Assembly (NCBI GenBank): GCA_029257805.1
Contig: JARIAR010000023.1
Location: 62,001-126,000 of the forward strand
Direction of reading: 5' to 3'
DNA from: Blautia sp.
Lineage (GTDB): Bacteria; Bacillota; Clostridia; Lachnospirales; Lachnospiraceae
DNA length: 64,000 nt
Positions 41,390-49,655 of this stretch are shown here, piece by piece. The notes beneath the pieces were generated by a model. The model ran no database searches and had not been told where the DNA came from. It was given only the letters and a program-made list of their open reading frames with translations. The position numbers and the translations under genes are program-made. How positions within the stretch are numbered: the stretch's first letter is position 1; every line of letters starts with the position of its first letter.

Positions 41390-43552
41390 TTGAAAGATAG
41401 AGAAATAGAATTGCTGGCTCCGGCCGGTTCTTATGAAGGATTTGAAGCTGCTCTTCATGCAGGGGCAGACGCTGTGTACGTAGGAGGCGCTGCTTTTGGA
41501 GCCAGAGCATATGCAAAAAACTTTGGGGAAGAAGAACTTTTACGTGCCATCGATACAGCACATATACATGGAAAAAAACTGTATCTTACCGTAAATACAC
41601 TTTTGAAAAACAGAGAAATGGAGCAACAGTTGTTTTCTTATTTGCTGCCCTTTTATCAACGAGGTCTGGATGCAGTTATTGTGCAGGATTTTGGTGTATT
41701 TTCATTTATAAAAAAGTGTTTTCCGGGATTGCCGCTTCATGCCAGCACACAAATGACGGTGACCGGACCAGAGGGAATGCGTTTTCTGGAACAACAGGGG
41801 GCAGACCGGGTTGTGGCTGCCAGAGAATTGTCTCTTAAAGAATTATCAGCAATGCATGAGGCAAGCCCGCTGGAGATTGAAGCTTTTATTCACGGAGCGC
41901 TGTGCTATAGTTATTCCGGGCAGTGTCTGATGAGCAGTATTTTTGGAGGGAGAAGCGGAAATAGAGGGCGATGTGCACAACCTTGCCGGCTTTCTTATCA
42001 GACGTCTCTTACAAGAGGAAAATATAAGAATACAAAAGAAATATGTCCCCTTAGTTTGAAAGATATAAATACAATAGAACTGTTGCCGGATATTATAAAG
42101 GCAGGGGTAATGTCCTTGAAAATAGAAGGAAGGATGAAACAGCCGGAATATACAGCTGCTGTAACGTCTGTTTACAGAAAATATTTAGATATCCTTTTGT
42201 CAGAGGGGGAAGAAAATTATCAGGTGGCAGAAGAGGATATGCAATATTTGTTGAATGTATTTAACAGAGGCGGTTCCTGCAGGGGATATTATGAAATGCA
42301 TAATGGTTCCTCTATGATGGCGTTTGAAAATGAGAAGAAAACAGGAAATGTGAGTGTAAATATTGGAAAGCAAAAAGAAAAGATTTTAGGAAATTTAATT
42401 CTTTTCCCTGGAAGCCCTGTTATTTTGGAGGTGTCTTTAGGCGAGATTCATGTTTCTGTTTCGGCAGGAGAGGTACAGTATGCACAAAACCAGCCTATGG
42501 AAAAAGAACGAATCCGGCAGCAGATGGAGAAACTGGGGAATACATCGTATAGCTGGGAAAAACTGGATATTCAAATGGATGAAAAGATTTTTGTACCAGT
42601 TAAAGTTTTAAATGAAGTACGACGAGAGGCATTAAATCTTTTAGAAGAGAAAATTTGTGAAAGATACATAAGAAAACAGGAAGTTTTTCCGGAAGAGAAA
42701 AAAACAGTAAAAAATTCCTTTGTAAAAAAACCGGCCTTATATGTATCGTGTGAAGATTTAAAAACGGCAGAGCTCCTTTTGGGGCAAGATGGCATTTCCG
42801 GTATGTATCTGCCGTATTCGATTATGGAAAAATGTCTGGAAAAGGGGATAAATCGTGGGGTGGAAATGTATCTCACCTTGCCTCATATTGTACGGGGCAA
42901 AATGCCGGAAGGTTATTTATCTCAGGCAGAAACATGGCTTTCAAAAGGGATGAAAGGTTTTCTTGTGCGGAATCTGGAAGCGTATGGAATGTTAAAAAAA
43001 GCCGGACTGGAGCGCTTTTGTGTGCTGGATGCCTCTATGTATGTATGGAATGATGAAGCAGTAGATTTCTGGAGAAAGCAGGGGATTTTGAAAAATACAA
43101 TTCCTCTGGAGCTTAATGAAGGCGAGATTCGTCACAGAGACAATAGAGAAAGTGAAATGCTGGTTTACGGATATATTCCCTTGATGATTTCGGCTCAGTG
43201 TGTGCAGAAAAATCTTTACGGATGTAAGAAACAGGAAACAGGTGCCTGGTTGAAAGATCGATATGAAAAAGAATTTTATTCTGCCTGTGTATGTAATCCA
43301 TGGAAAACAAAGAATACAAAAGGAGAAAGTGCCTGTTATAATATTATTTATAACAGTATTCCCTATGGGCTTCTCAAAGAGAGCAGACAGATACAGGCAC
43401 TGGGTATAAAATCAGTTCGGCTCGCATTTACAATAGAAAAGCCTGAGGAGGCGCTTAGCGTATTAAGAGATTTTGTGAGCGTATATTTAGATAATGGAAA
43501 GCCTCCTGTCAGAGAATATACAAAAGGTCATTTTAAAAGAGGAGCTGAGTAA
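41390..43552 (+). CDS. Peptidase U32 family protein (RlhA/TrhP-like, with C-terminal extension)
   Basis: A 720-residue protein with an N-terminal TIM-barrel U32 domain (LLAPAGSYEGFEAALHAGADAVYVGG) and the family signature at 164-181 (E-A-F-I-H-G-A-L-C, later G-Q-C). Cysteines C172, C179, C195 and C199 form the conserved set. Despite the peptidase name, studied members act in hydroxylation of rRNA or tRNA bases; which applies here is unknown. The C-terminal 350 residues are the longer clostridial form. It starts with TTG, with GAGAGGG 7 bases upstream; no ATG gives the expected N-terminus. Confidence 0.85.
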   Translation: MKDREIELLAPAGSYEGFEAALHAGADAVYVGGAAFGARAYAKNFGEEELLRAIDTAHIHGKKLYLTVNTLLKNREMEQQLFSYLLPFYQRGLDAVIVQDFGVFSFIKKCFPGLPLHASTQMTVTGPEGMRFLEQQGADRVVAARELSLKELSAMHEASPLEIEAFIHGALCYSYSGQCLMSSIFGGRSGNRGRCAQPCRLSYQTSLTRGKYKNTKEICPLSLKDINTIELLPDIIKAGVMSLKIEGRMKQPEYTAAVTSVYRKYLDILLSEGEENYQVAEEDMQYLLNVFNRGGSCRGYYEMHNGSSMMAFENEKKTGNVSVNIGKQKEKILGNLILFPGSPVILEVSLGEIHVSVSAGEVQYAQNQPMEKERIRQQMEKLGNTSYSWEKLDIQMDEKIFVPVKVLNEVRREALNLLEEKICERYIRKQEVFPEEKKTVKNSFVKKPALYVSCEDLKTAELLLGQDGISGMYLPYSIMEKCLEKGINRGVEMYLTLPHIVRGKMPEGYLSQAETWLSKGMKGFLVRNLEAYGMLKKAGLERFCVLDASMYVWNDEAVDFWRKQGILKNTIPLELNEGEIRHRDNRESEMLVYGYIPLMISAQCVQKNLYGCKKQETGAWLKDRYEKEFYSACVCNPWKTKNTKGESACYNIIYNSIPYGLLKESRQIQALGIKSVRLAFTIEKPEEALSVLRDFVSVYLDNGKPPVREYTKGHFKRGAE

Positions 43553-43557
43553 GGCGT

Positions 43558-44928
43558 ATGATTAATGTAATTGTGGAATTGTCCAAGTATGTCATTCTTA
43601 CCCTGATGATAGTGTACACGTTTCATTGTTTTTATATGGTACACCGGCAGGATGAAGATGAAAAGAATGAATCGCTTAGACGCCAGATCATGCTTATTTT
43701 TTTCATGGATTTTACGGCATTTCTGGTGATTTATTTAAAAACAGATGATTTTAAAGTAATTACCTTTTATCTGGAGATGATGGCATATTTTGCAGCAATA
43801 CAAATTTTGTATCGCATTTTTTATAAAAAAGCATCTCTTTTGCTTTTGAATAATATGTGCATGTTGCTTAGCGTAGGGTTTATCATGCTTTGCCGTCTGG
43901 ATGTACAAACAGCTGTAAAACAGCTGGTGATCGTGGCCGGGGCAAGTGTTGTTGCACTTGTGATTCCGGTAATGATTCGAAAGATGAAATTCTTAAAGAA
44001 TCTTACATGGTTGTATGCGGGGATTGGAATCGTGCTTCTCGGAGCTGTTTTTGTATTGGCTCAAACAAGTTATGGTGCAAAACTTTCTCTTATGGGATTT
44101 CAGCCTTCTGAGGCAATTAAGATTACGTTTGTATTTTTTATGGCAGCGCTTCTTTCAGGAGATATGTCACTAAAAAAATTAATACAGGGGACCGTGGTGG
44201 CAGGGCTTCATGTGGGGATTCTTGTACTGTCCAGAGACCTGGGAAGTGCAGTCATATTTTTTGTTGCCTATCTTGTAATGATTTATGTCTCCACAAAAAA
44301 GGTCATTTACCTGGGAATCGGTGTAGGAGGAGGCTGTGCGGCATCTGTAATTGCCTATTATCTGTTTGGGCATGTCCGCCAGAGAGTTAGTGCATGGAAA
44401 AATCCTATGGCTGTTTATCAGAACGAAGGATATCAGATTGTGCAGTCCCTTTTTGCGATTGGAACAGGAAGCTGGTTTGGGATGGGACTTTGTCAGGGAT
44501 CACCGGAAAAAATTCCCATTGTAAAAAATGATTTTATTTTTAGTGCAATTTGTGAGGAAATGGGCGGGATTTTTGCAATTTGCCTTATCCTCGTATGTAT
44601 GAGCTTTTTTCTGATGATCGTTAATATTTCGTTGCAGATTAAAAAACCTTTTTATAAACTGATCGCGTTGGGTTTGGGAACAGAATATGCATTTCAGGTG
44701 TTTCTGACAATTGGTGGTGCTGCAAAATTCATTCCTCTTACTGGTGTCACATTGCCTCTTGTAAGTTATGGAGGAAGTTCTGTTTTAAGTACGATATTAA
44801 TGATTGCTATTATTCAGGGTCTTTATATTCTGAGGGAAGATGAGGATGAAGAAATTGAGAGATTACGAAGAGAAGCAGTACAGAGAGCAAGAGAAAGAGC
44901 GAAAATACAGAGAAGAGAAAAATATTAA
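43558..44928 (+). CDS. FtsW/RodA/SpoVE-family peptidoglycan glycosyltransferase
   Basis: A 456-residue SEDS protein with about ten transmembrane helices. Conserved parts include FQPSEAIKITFVFFMA, LSRDLGSAVIFFVAYLVMIY (with the catalytic Asp in RDLG) and PLTGVTLPLVSYGGSS. It polymerises lipid II into glycan and pairs with a class B PBP; such a PBP follows with an 83-base overlap. The long N-terminal part (residues 1-130) is typical of the clostridial FtsW-like/FtsW3 type. Division, elongation or sporulation use cannot be told. Confidence 0.9.
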   Translation: MINVIVELSKYVILTLMIVYTFHCFYMVHRQDEDEKNESLRRQIMLIFFMDFTAFLVIYLKTDDFKVITFYLEMMAYFAAIQILYRIFYKKASLLLLNNMCMLLSVGFIMLCRLDVQTAVKQLVIVAGASVVALVIPVMIRKMKFLKNLTWLYAGIGIVLLGAVFVLAQTSYGAKLSLMGFQPSEAIKITFVFFMAALLSGDMSLKKLIQGTVVAGLHVGILVLSRDLGSAVIFFVAYLVMIYVSTKKVIYLGIGVGGGCAASVIAYYLFGHVRQRVSAWKNPMAVYQNEGYQIVQSLFAIGTGSWFGMGLCQGSPEKIPIVKNDFIFSAICEEMGGIFAICLILVCMSFFLMIVNISLQIKKPFYKLIALGLGTEYAFQVFLTIGGAAKFIPLTGVTLPLVSYGGSSVLSTILMIAIIQGLYILREDEDEEIERLRREAVQRARERAKIQRREKY

Positions 44929-46330
44929 AAGACGCAAGGCGAGAAATCGAGAATACACATTTGTTTCCTGGTTTTTTATTTTGATCTTTCTTAGCCTTAT
45001 AGGGTATGTGATCTATTTTAATGCGGTGGTCAGTGAGGATTTTATTAACAGTCCGTATAATACAAGGCAGGATACTTTTTCAGATAGGGTAGTCCGTGGA
45101 AATATACAGTCTTCTGATGGAGAAATTCTGGCGCAGACAGATGTATACGAAGATGGAACAGAAGTACGTAATTATCCATATGCAAATGTATTTGCACATG
45201 TAGTAGGATATGATTCACATGGAAAAAGCGGCTTGGAATCAGAAGCGAATTTTCAACTTCTCAGTTCTCATGAGTTTTTTCTGGATCAGATGAAAAATGA
45301 AATGCTTGGAAGAAAAAACATGGGAGATACCGTTGTTTCTTCTTTAAGTGCTAAATTGCAGACAACTGCCTATAATGCACTTGGTGACCGAAGAGGAGCT
45401 GTGATGGTCATGGAGCCGTCTACAGGGCGTATTCTTGCAATGGTAAGTAAACCGGATTTTGATCCCAATTACTTGTCAGATAATTGGGATTATCTAGTGA
45501 ATGACGAAACAAACAGCAGTCTTTTAAACAGGGCAACAAACGGAGCATATCCTCCGGGGTCTACTTTTAAAATTTTGACAGCGTTAGATTATTTTCGCAA
45601 GAATGGAAGTTTGGAAGGGTATTCGTATCTTTGCCAGGGAAGTATCACTGTAGAGGATCATACCATAAGCTGTTACAATGGAAATGTACATGGCCAGGAA
45701 GACTTTTATTCTGCATTTGCAAGTTCCTGTAACTGTGCCTTTGCAGATATGGGAATCGGTCTTGGAGGTGCCTCGTTAAAAGATACAGCAGAAGATCTTT
45801 TGTTTAACAGTAAATTGCCCCTGGCTTCGTATAAGAAAAGTAATTTTACATTGGATAAAACCTCTGTGACACCCCTTATTATGCAGACGGCTATCGGACA
45901 GGGAAATACGCTGGTATCACCTGCTCATATGGCACTGATCACAAGTGCTATTGCAAATGGGGGTATTTTAATGAAGCCTACCTTGATAGATGAGGTGATA
46001 AATACTACAGGAGAATCGGTAAAAAAGACAGAGCCTTCCGTGTATAAACGGCTTATTACCACAAATGAGGCAAACCTTCTTGGGAAGTTAATGCAGGGAG
46101 TAGTGACCAATGGTACAGCATCTGCATTAAACGGACGTGGATATACAGTTGCAGGAAAGACCGGTTCTGCAGAATTTGATGAAAATGGATCAAGTCATTC
46201 CTGGTTCGTGGGATACTCCAATGTAGATGATCCGGATCTGGTTGTTTCTATTATTGTTGAGAATGGAGGAACCGGAAGCGAGGCTGCAGTTCCTATTGCA
46301 GGACAGATTTTTGATGCGTATTATAATTAA
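44846..46330 (+). CDS. Class B penicillin-binding protein (PbpA/PBP2-like)
   Basis: A 494-residue membrane-anchored transpeptidase. A very charged cytosolic N-terminus (RDYEEKQYREQEKERKYRE) is followed by one helix (about 40-60), then the transpeptidase domain with S-T-F-K (near 249), S-C-N and K-T-G-S-A-E. It crosslinks glycan made by the SEDS partner encoded just upstream. ATG 44846 has GAGGGA 8 bases upstream; ATG 44840 is also possible. The overlap with the FtsW-like gene suggests coupled translation. Confidence 0.9.
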   Translation: MKKLRDYEEKQYREQEKERKYREEKNIKRRKARNREYTFVSWFFILIFLSLIGYVIYFNAVVSEDFINSPYNTRQDTFSDRVVRGNIQSSDGEILAQTDVYEDGTEVRNYPYANVFAHVVGYDSHGKSGLESEANFQLLSSHEFFLDQMKNEMLGRKNMGDTVVSSLSAKLQTTAYNALGDRRGAVMVMEPSTGRILAMVSKPDFDPNYLSDNWDYLVNDETNSSLLNRATNGAYPPGSTFKILTALDYFRKNGSLEGYSYLCQGSITVEDHTISCYNGNVHGQEDFYSAFASSCNCAFADMGIGLGGASLKDTAEDLLFNSKLPLASYKKSNFTLDKTSVTPLIMQTAIGQGNTLVSPAHMALITSAIANGGILMKPTLIDEVINTTGESVKKTEPSVYKRLITTNEANLLGKLMQGVVTNGTASALNGRGYTVAGKTGSAEFDENGSSHSWFVGYSNVDDPDLVVSIIVENGGTGSEAAVPIAGQIFDAYYN

Positions 46331-46345
46331 AAGACGGGTTTCTGG

Positions 46346-46374
46346 TTGCCAGACATTGTAAAAAGAGTTATACT
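46346..46374 (+). promoter_or_regulatory. Promoter for NUDIX gene
   Basis: TTGCCA (46346-46351), 17 bases, TATACT (46369-46374). A short dyad TCTGG-TTG-CCAGA (46341-46353) covers the -35 and could be an operator, but is too short to be sure. Confidence 0.75.
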
Positions 46375-46419
46375 GTAAGTAGTTTATATCATACACACGC
46401 ATTACAGGAGGGATTGCAA

Positions 46420-46875
46420 ATGATTGAGGCAACAAGCTGTGGCGGTGTGGTAATTCATCGGGGTAAGATTCTGGCATTGTACAAGTCTTACAAAAACCGT
46501 TACGAGGGATGGGTATTGCCTAAAGGAACTGTAGAACCAGGAGAAACATATGAGCAGACTGCCCTTCGTGAGGTTCGAGAGGAATCAGGAGTCAGAGCAT
46601 CCATTGTGAAATATGTGGGCAAAAGTCAATATAATTTTACGGTTCCGGAAGATGTGGTAACAAAAGAAGTTCACTGGTATCTCATGACGGCTGATAATTA
46701 TCATAGCAGACCCCAACGGGAAGAATATTTTGTAGATTCAGGATATTACAAATTTCACGAGATTTATCATTTGCTTCGTTTTTCTAATGAGAAGCAGATT
46801 GTGGAAAAGGCATATCAGGAATATCTTGAAATGCGAAGCAGCGGTTTGTGGGTCAGGCAGCGTAAGTATTATTGA
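46420..46875 (+). CDS. NUDIX hydrolase
   Basis: A 151-residue hydrolase of X-linked nucleoside diphosphates. The NUDIX box is complete: G-T-V-E-P-G-E, then R-E-V-R-E-E-S-G (about residues 37-58), with all metal-binding glutamates. It resembles diadenosine-polyphosphate or nucleotide pyrophosphatases, but the substrate is not determinable. ATG 46420 follows GGAGGG at 8 bases; an in-frame codon 6 bases earlier is inside the ribosome site. Confidence 0.88.
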   Translation: MIEATSCGGVVIHRGKILALYKSYKNRYEGWVLPKGTVEPGETYEQTALREVREESGVRASIVKYVGKSQYNFTVPEDVVTKEVHWYLMTADNYHSRPQREEYFVDSGYYKFHEIYHLLRFSNEKQIVEKAYQEYLEMRSSGLWVRQRKYY

Positions 46876-46878
46876 AAC

Positions 46879-46910
46879 AACAGGGCTGTGGTAGGCACAG
46901 CCCTGTTTAA
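46879..46910 (+). terminator. Terminator after NUDIX gene
   Basis: AACAGGGCTGTG (46879-46890), loop GTAGG, CACAGCCCTGTT (46896-46907). The T tail is short but the stem is 12 bp. Confidence 0.75.
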
Positions 46911-46950
46911 ATTATAAAAAAATGGGAATCCTGAAGATGAGGGTTGTGTT

Positions 46951-47262
46951 ATGTTGAGATGGTGGGATAAATGTTGGATAGGAGAAAAAGTAAAAGGCTC
47001 TGTTGCCCTTCGGTCTAAAATAAATTCAGGAAAAGCTGTACCAGGGATATATCTTATTACTCTTTCTGAACATATGGAAGATATTATGGAAATTATTCCG
47101 GCTGTTGTACTTGTACAAAAGGCGGTTTATGAGAGTTGTCCTTTGATTATTGGGATAGCAAAAGGAAAAGAAGAGGCAGTTACACTGGTGCAAAATATTG
47201 TAGAGGAAGTGTATCAGGAAACCGGTGATTTTCAGGTTGAAGAATATATAAAGAACAGGTGA
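46951..47262 (+). CDS. Unrecognised small protein upstream of ytfI/ytfJ-like genes
   Basis: A 103-residue protein I do not recognise. It begins with a Trp-rich MLRWWDKCW, has a hydrophobic middle (IIPAVVLVQKAV, CPLIIGIAKG) suggesting alternating strands and helices rather than clear membrane spans, and ends in an acidic-then-basic tail. Codon use and GC match the neighbours and it sits 4 bases before the DUF2953 gene, so it is probably a real operon member of the sporulation-associated group. The ribosome site (GAGGGTTG) is acceptable. Confidence 0.6.
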   Translation: MLRWWDKCWIGEKVKGSVALRSKINSGKAVPGIYLITLSEHMEDIMEIIPAVVLVQKAVYESCPLIIGIAKGKEEAVTLVQNIVEEVYQETGDFQVEEYIKNR

Positions 47263-47266
47263 ACGA

Positions 47267-48166
47267 ATGTTACATATTCTGTGGTTAATAATAAAATGGA
47301 TATTAATAATATTAGGAATTGTTTTTGGCCTTTTACTGTTGGCTGTTTTTCTTGTTTTATTTTGTCCTGTCCGTTACAGGATAAAAGCTTATAAGCCGGA
47401 GGAAGGCGGGAAAGAAACCGTAGAGGTTTCTGCTGGCATAAGCTGGTTGTTTCGAGGCATTGTTTTTAATGTTTTTTATGAAAACGGCCAGTTAAAAAAG
47501 GCACTTCGGATATTCGGGATTTCTTTCGAGAAATTTCGGAGAAAGAAAAAAAAGTCCGGCCAGCTAAAAGAGGAGCGAAGAAAAGAACAGGAGGCGCTAC
47601 CTGAAAAACAGGACAATTATGTTAAAGAGTGCGAAAAACCATACTCGGATATAAGGATAGAGGAACAGAAAGAAGGAAAAGAAGTTCCGCAAATGAAAAA
47701 AAAGAAACCGGGTTTATTAAAAAAAATTGTGGGAAAGATAAAAAGTATTCCCTTTAAAATTCGAAAAATCCGATTAACAATTCAAAAGACCTGTGTTAAA
47801 ATAGAATGGTGGAAAAGCTTTTTTTCCAATACAAAAGTCCGGGAAGGGATAACTGTTTTCTGGAAAGATATAAAGAAATTGCTACGTCATATTTCCCCTG
47901 TGAAAGTAGAAGGCATGGTTAGGTTTGGATGTGAAGATCCATCTGTTACAGGAAAAGTAACTGCGTTCTTGGGAATGTGTATTCCCTTTTCAAAGAACTG
48001 TATTCAGGTAATTCCAGTTTTCCAAACAGAACAAAATATTTTGGAGGGAAATGTTAAAATAAAAGGGCGGCTTTATGGTGTCGTTCTTTTGAAGACAGCA
48101 GTGAAGATTTTTTTTGATAAAAATATAAAATATGTGATAAGCCAATGGAAACGTAAGGAGGTATAA
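47267..48166 (+). CDS. DUF2953 (YtfI-like) protein
   Basis: A 299-residue protein with a single N-terminal membrane helix (about 1-35), the FCPVRYRIKAY segment, a highly charged Lys/Glu-rich middle and a conserved C-terminal region (VEGMVRFGCEDPSVTGKVTAF) that defines DUF2953. In B. subtilis the matching ytfI gene lies directly before ytfJ, as here, and the pair is expressed in the forespore. The molecular role is unknown; a part in GerW function or localisation is inferred from conserved order. Confidence 0.85.
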   Translation: MLHILWLIIKWILIILGIVFGLLLLAVFLVLFCPVRYRIKAYKPEEGGKETVEVSAGISWLFRGIVFNVFYENGQLKKALRIFGISFEKFRRKKKKSGQLKEERRKEQEALPEKQDNYVKECEKPYSDIRIEEQKEGKEVPQMKKKKPGLLKKIVGKIKSIPFKIRKIRLTIQKTCVKIEWWKSFFSNTKVREGITVFWKDIKKLLRHISPVKVEGMVRFGCEDPSVTGKVTAFLGMCIPFSKNCIQVIPVFQTEQNILEGNVKIKGRLYGVVLLKTAVKIFFDKNIKYVISQWKRKEV

Positions 48167-48169
48167 GAT

Positions 48170-48541
48170 ATGGAAAAAGAAAACAATTTTAAAGAGACGG
48201 TAGCTTCTCTTTTTAAAGGAATGGACAGTTTTGTATCTGCAAAAACAGTGGTAGGGGATGCGATCCATGTGGGAGATACTATTATTCTTCCTTTGGTTGA
48301 TGTGTCTTTTGGAGTAGGAGCCGGTGCTTTTGAAGGTCAGGGAAAAAACAATGGCGGTGGCGGTCTTGGAGGAAAGATGACGCCATGTGCAGTTCTTGTG
48401 ATTCAGAATGGCACTACAAAGCTTGTAAACGTAAAAAATCAGGATGGTCTTACAAAAGTTCTGGATATGGTCCCGGATTTTGTAAACCGCTTTGCTTCCG
48501 GAGAAAAGAACAGTGGAGAATCTTCTGAAACAGAAGTGTAG
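48170..48541 (+). CDS. GerW family sporulation protein (YtfJ-like)
   Basis: A 123-residue protein with the family's VGDAIHVGDTIILPLVDVSFG core and Gly-rich GAFEGQGKNNGGGGLGG loop. YtfJ/GerW is a forespore protein needed for germination with L-alanine in Bacillus. It has AAGGAGG before ATG 48170, 3 bases after the DUF2953 gene. Its presence supports a spore-forming organism. Confidence 0.92.
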   Translation: MEKENNFKETVASLFKGMDSFVSAKTVVGDAIHVGDTIILPLVDVSFGVGAGAFEGQGKNNGGGGLGGKMTPCAVLVIQNGTTKLVNVKNQDGLTKVLDMVPDFVNRFASGEKNSGESSETEV

Positions 48542-48586
48542 TGTTCAGATGGCTTTTTTATGCATATATTAAAGTAAGAAAAGAAA

Positions 48587-48739
48587 ATGGAAAAGGAATC
48601 CGTGGGAAGATTTTTTGGGCTGATATTATTTTTTATTGGTCTTGGAATGGTGATCGGAATGTTGATTTCGGACAGCGTGATCATTATTGTGGCAGGAAGT
48701 ATATGTCTGCTTCTTGGATATTATTTATTTTGCAGGTGA
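48587..48739 (+). CDS. Small two-helix membrane protein (50 residues)
   Basis: A 50-residue reading frame, MEKESVGRFFG..., with two hydrophobic stretches (FGLILFFIGLGMVIGMLI and VIIIVAGSICLLLGYYLF) separated by a short Ser-Asp turn, ending in Cys-Arg. The stop is the first bases of a stem-loop terminator, so it would be the last gene of the GerW operon. The ribosome site (AAGTAAGAAAAG) is weak. An overlapping longer frame in another phase (48541-48867) has no protein-like pattern. I judge this the better reading but small size limits confidence. Confidence 0.55.
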   Translation: MEKESVGRFFGLILFFIGLGMVIGMLISDSVIIIVAGSICLLLGYYLFCR

Positions 48740-48773
48740 ACAGGTGTGAAGAAAATATCTTCATGCCTGTTTT
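48739..48773 (+). terminator. Terminator after gerW operon
   Basis: AACAGGTGTGAAGA (48739-48752), loop AAATA, TCTTCATGCCTGTT (48758-48771), with a 2-base internal mismatch, then TTG. Confidence 0.75.
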
Positions 48774-48819
48774 GCGTTATGTATTACATATGGTGGGAGA
48801 AGGAAAAAATTTTAAACAT

Positions 48820-48857
48820 AAAAAGAAAGCGACCCAACATTTGTTGTGCCGCTTTTT
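48820..48857 (-). terminator. Terminator for rpmB (minus strand)
   Basis: On the minus strand an AAAAAGCGGCACAAC stem pairs with GTTGGGTCGCTTTCTTTTT with small mismatches and ends in a T-rich tail, about 70 bases past the L28 stop. Confidence 0.65.
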
Positions 48858-48924
48858 GAAAACATAAGGTTTTCAGATTATAACTGCTTTTTTAATATCG
48901 CATGTTATGCAAAATTCAAGTCGC

Positions 48925-49110
48925 TTAGGCTCTTTCTACATTACCGGATCTTAAGCAGGAAGTACATACGTACATTTTTTTATTTCCGTTTTCTGTTTTA
49001 ACTTTAACAGATTTTACGTTGGATTTCCACATCTTGTTAGATCTTCTATGAGAATGACTCACGTTATTTCCGAAATGAGCTCCTTTTTCACAAATTGCAC
49101 ATTTAGCCAT
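48925..49110 (-). CDS. rpmB: 50S ribosomal protein L28
   Basis: A 61-residue ribosomal protein of the zinc-binding (C+) type, with C-x2-C near the start (CAICEKG) and C-x2-C at the end (CTSCLRSG). The core GNNVSHSHRRSNKMW matches L28. The true start is ATG at 49110, preceded by an excellent AAGGAGG; the open frame upstream adds no family sequence. Single gene with its own promoter and terminator, convergent with the gerW group. Confidence 0.96.
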   Translation of the reverse strand: MAKCAICEKGAHFGNNVSHSHRRSNKMWKSNVKSVKVKTENGNKKMYVCTSCLRSGNVERA

Positions 49111-49147
49111 GATAGCACCTCCTTGACGCTTTTTTTCAACAGACTTT

Positions 49148-49176
49148 ATTTTAACAGATGAAATTAGCTTTTGCAA
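49148..49176 (-). promoter_or_regulatory. Promoter for rpmB
   Basis: On the minus strand TTGCAA (complement of 49171-49176), 17 bases, TAAAAT (complement of 49148-49153) with an extended TGT before it. Confidence 0.75.
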
Positions 49177-49275
49177 GCAAAAAAAGGAAAAATGTGAAAA
49201 ATAATATTTCTTTTTCTCTCAAAAGAGGGTATAATACACGTAAACATAAAATTTGAAATTATTGGAGGTAACCAT

Positions 49276-49635
49276 ATGAATGGATGTATAAATTCCGGAT
49301 TGGGTCGGATTGTCATTGATACGGACGTAATTGCCACTTATGCAGGTAGCGTTGCAGTAGAATGTTTTGGCATCATTGGAATGGCTGCTGTGAGCATGAA
49401 AGATGGCCTTGTGAAACTTCTTCGCAGGGATAGTCTGAGACACGGGATTAGTGTAAAGATTACCGAGGATAACAAGATTCGCCTGGATTTCCATGTAATC
49501 GTGGCGTATGGCGTAAATATCAGCACCATTGCAGACAATCTTGTCAGCAATGTAAAATATAAAGTCGAAGCCTTTACCGGTATGGAGATTGATAAAATCA
49601 ATATTATGGTAGAAGGCGTGCGCGCGATAGATTAG
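49276..49635 (+). CDS. Asp23/Gls24 family protein
   Basis: A 119-residue protein of the Asp23/Gls24 family (as B. subtilis YloU). The IVIDTDVIATYAGSVAVECFGIIGMA and VIVAYGVNISTIADNLVSNVKYKVE segments are characteristic. Members are linked to envelope stress or membrane attachment. The gene lies 20 bases before a FakA/YloV-like kinase gene, the same yloU-yloV order as in B. subtilis. GGAGGT precedes ATG 49276; TATAAT at 49230-49235 is a probable -10, but no good -35 was found. Confidence 0.9.
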   Translation: MNGCINSGLGRIVIDTDVIATYAGSVAVECFGIIGMAAVSMKDGLVKLLRRDSLRHGISVKITEDNKIRLDFHVIVAYGVNISTIADNLVSNVKYKVEAFTGMEIDKINIMVEGVRAID

Positions 49636-49655
49636 GATTAGAGGAGGAACTTGTG

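Noticed and set aside
48541-48867. 108-residue frame after gerW
   Set aside because: No domain, odd composition and it crosses a terminator; the 50-residue membrane frame in another phase is more convincing.
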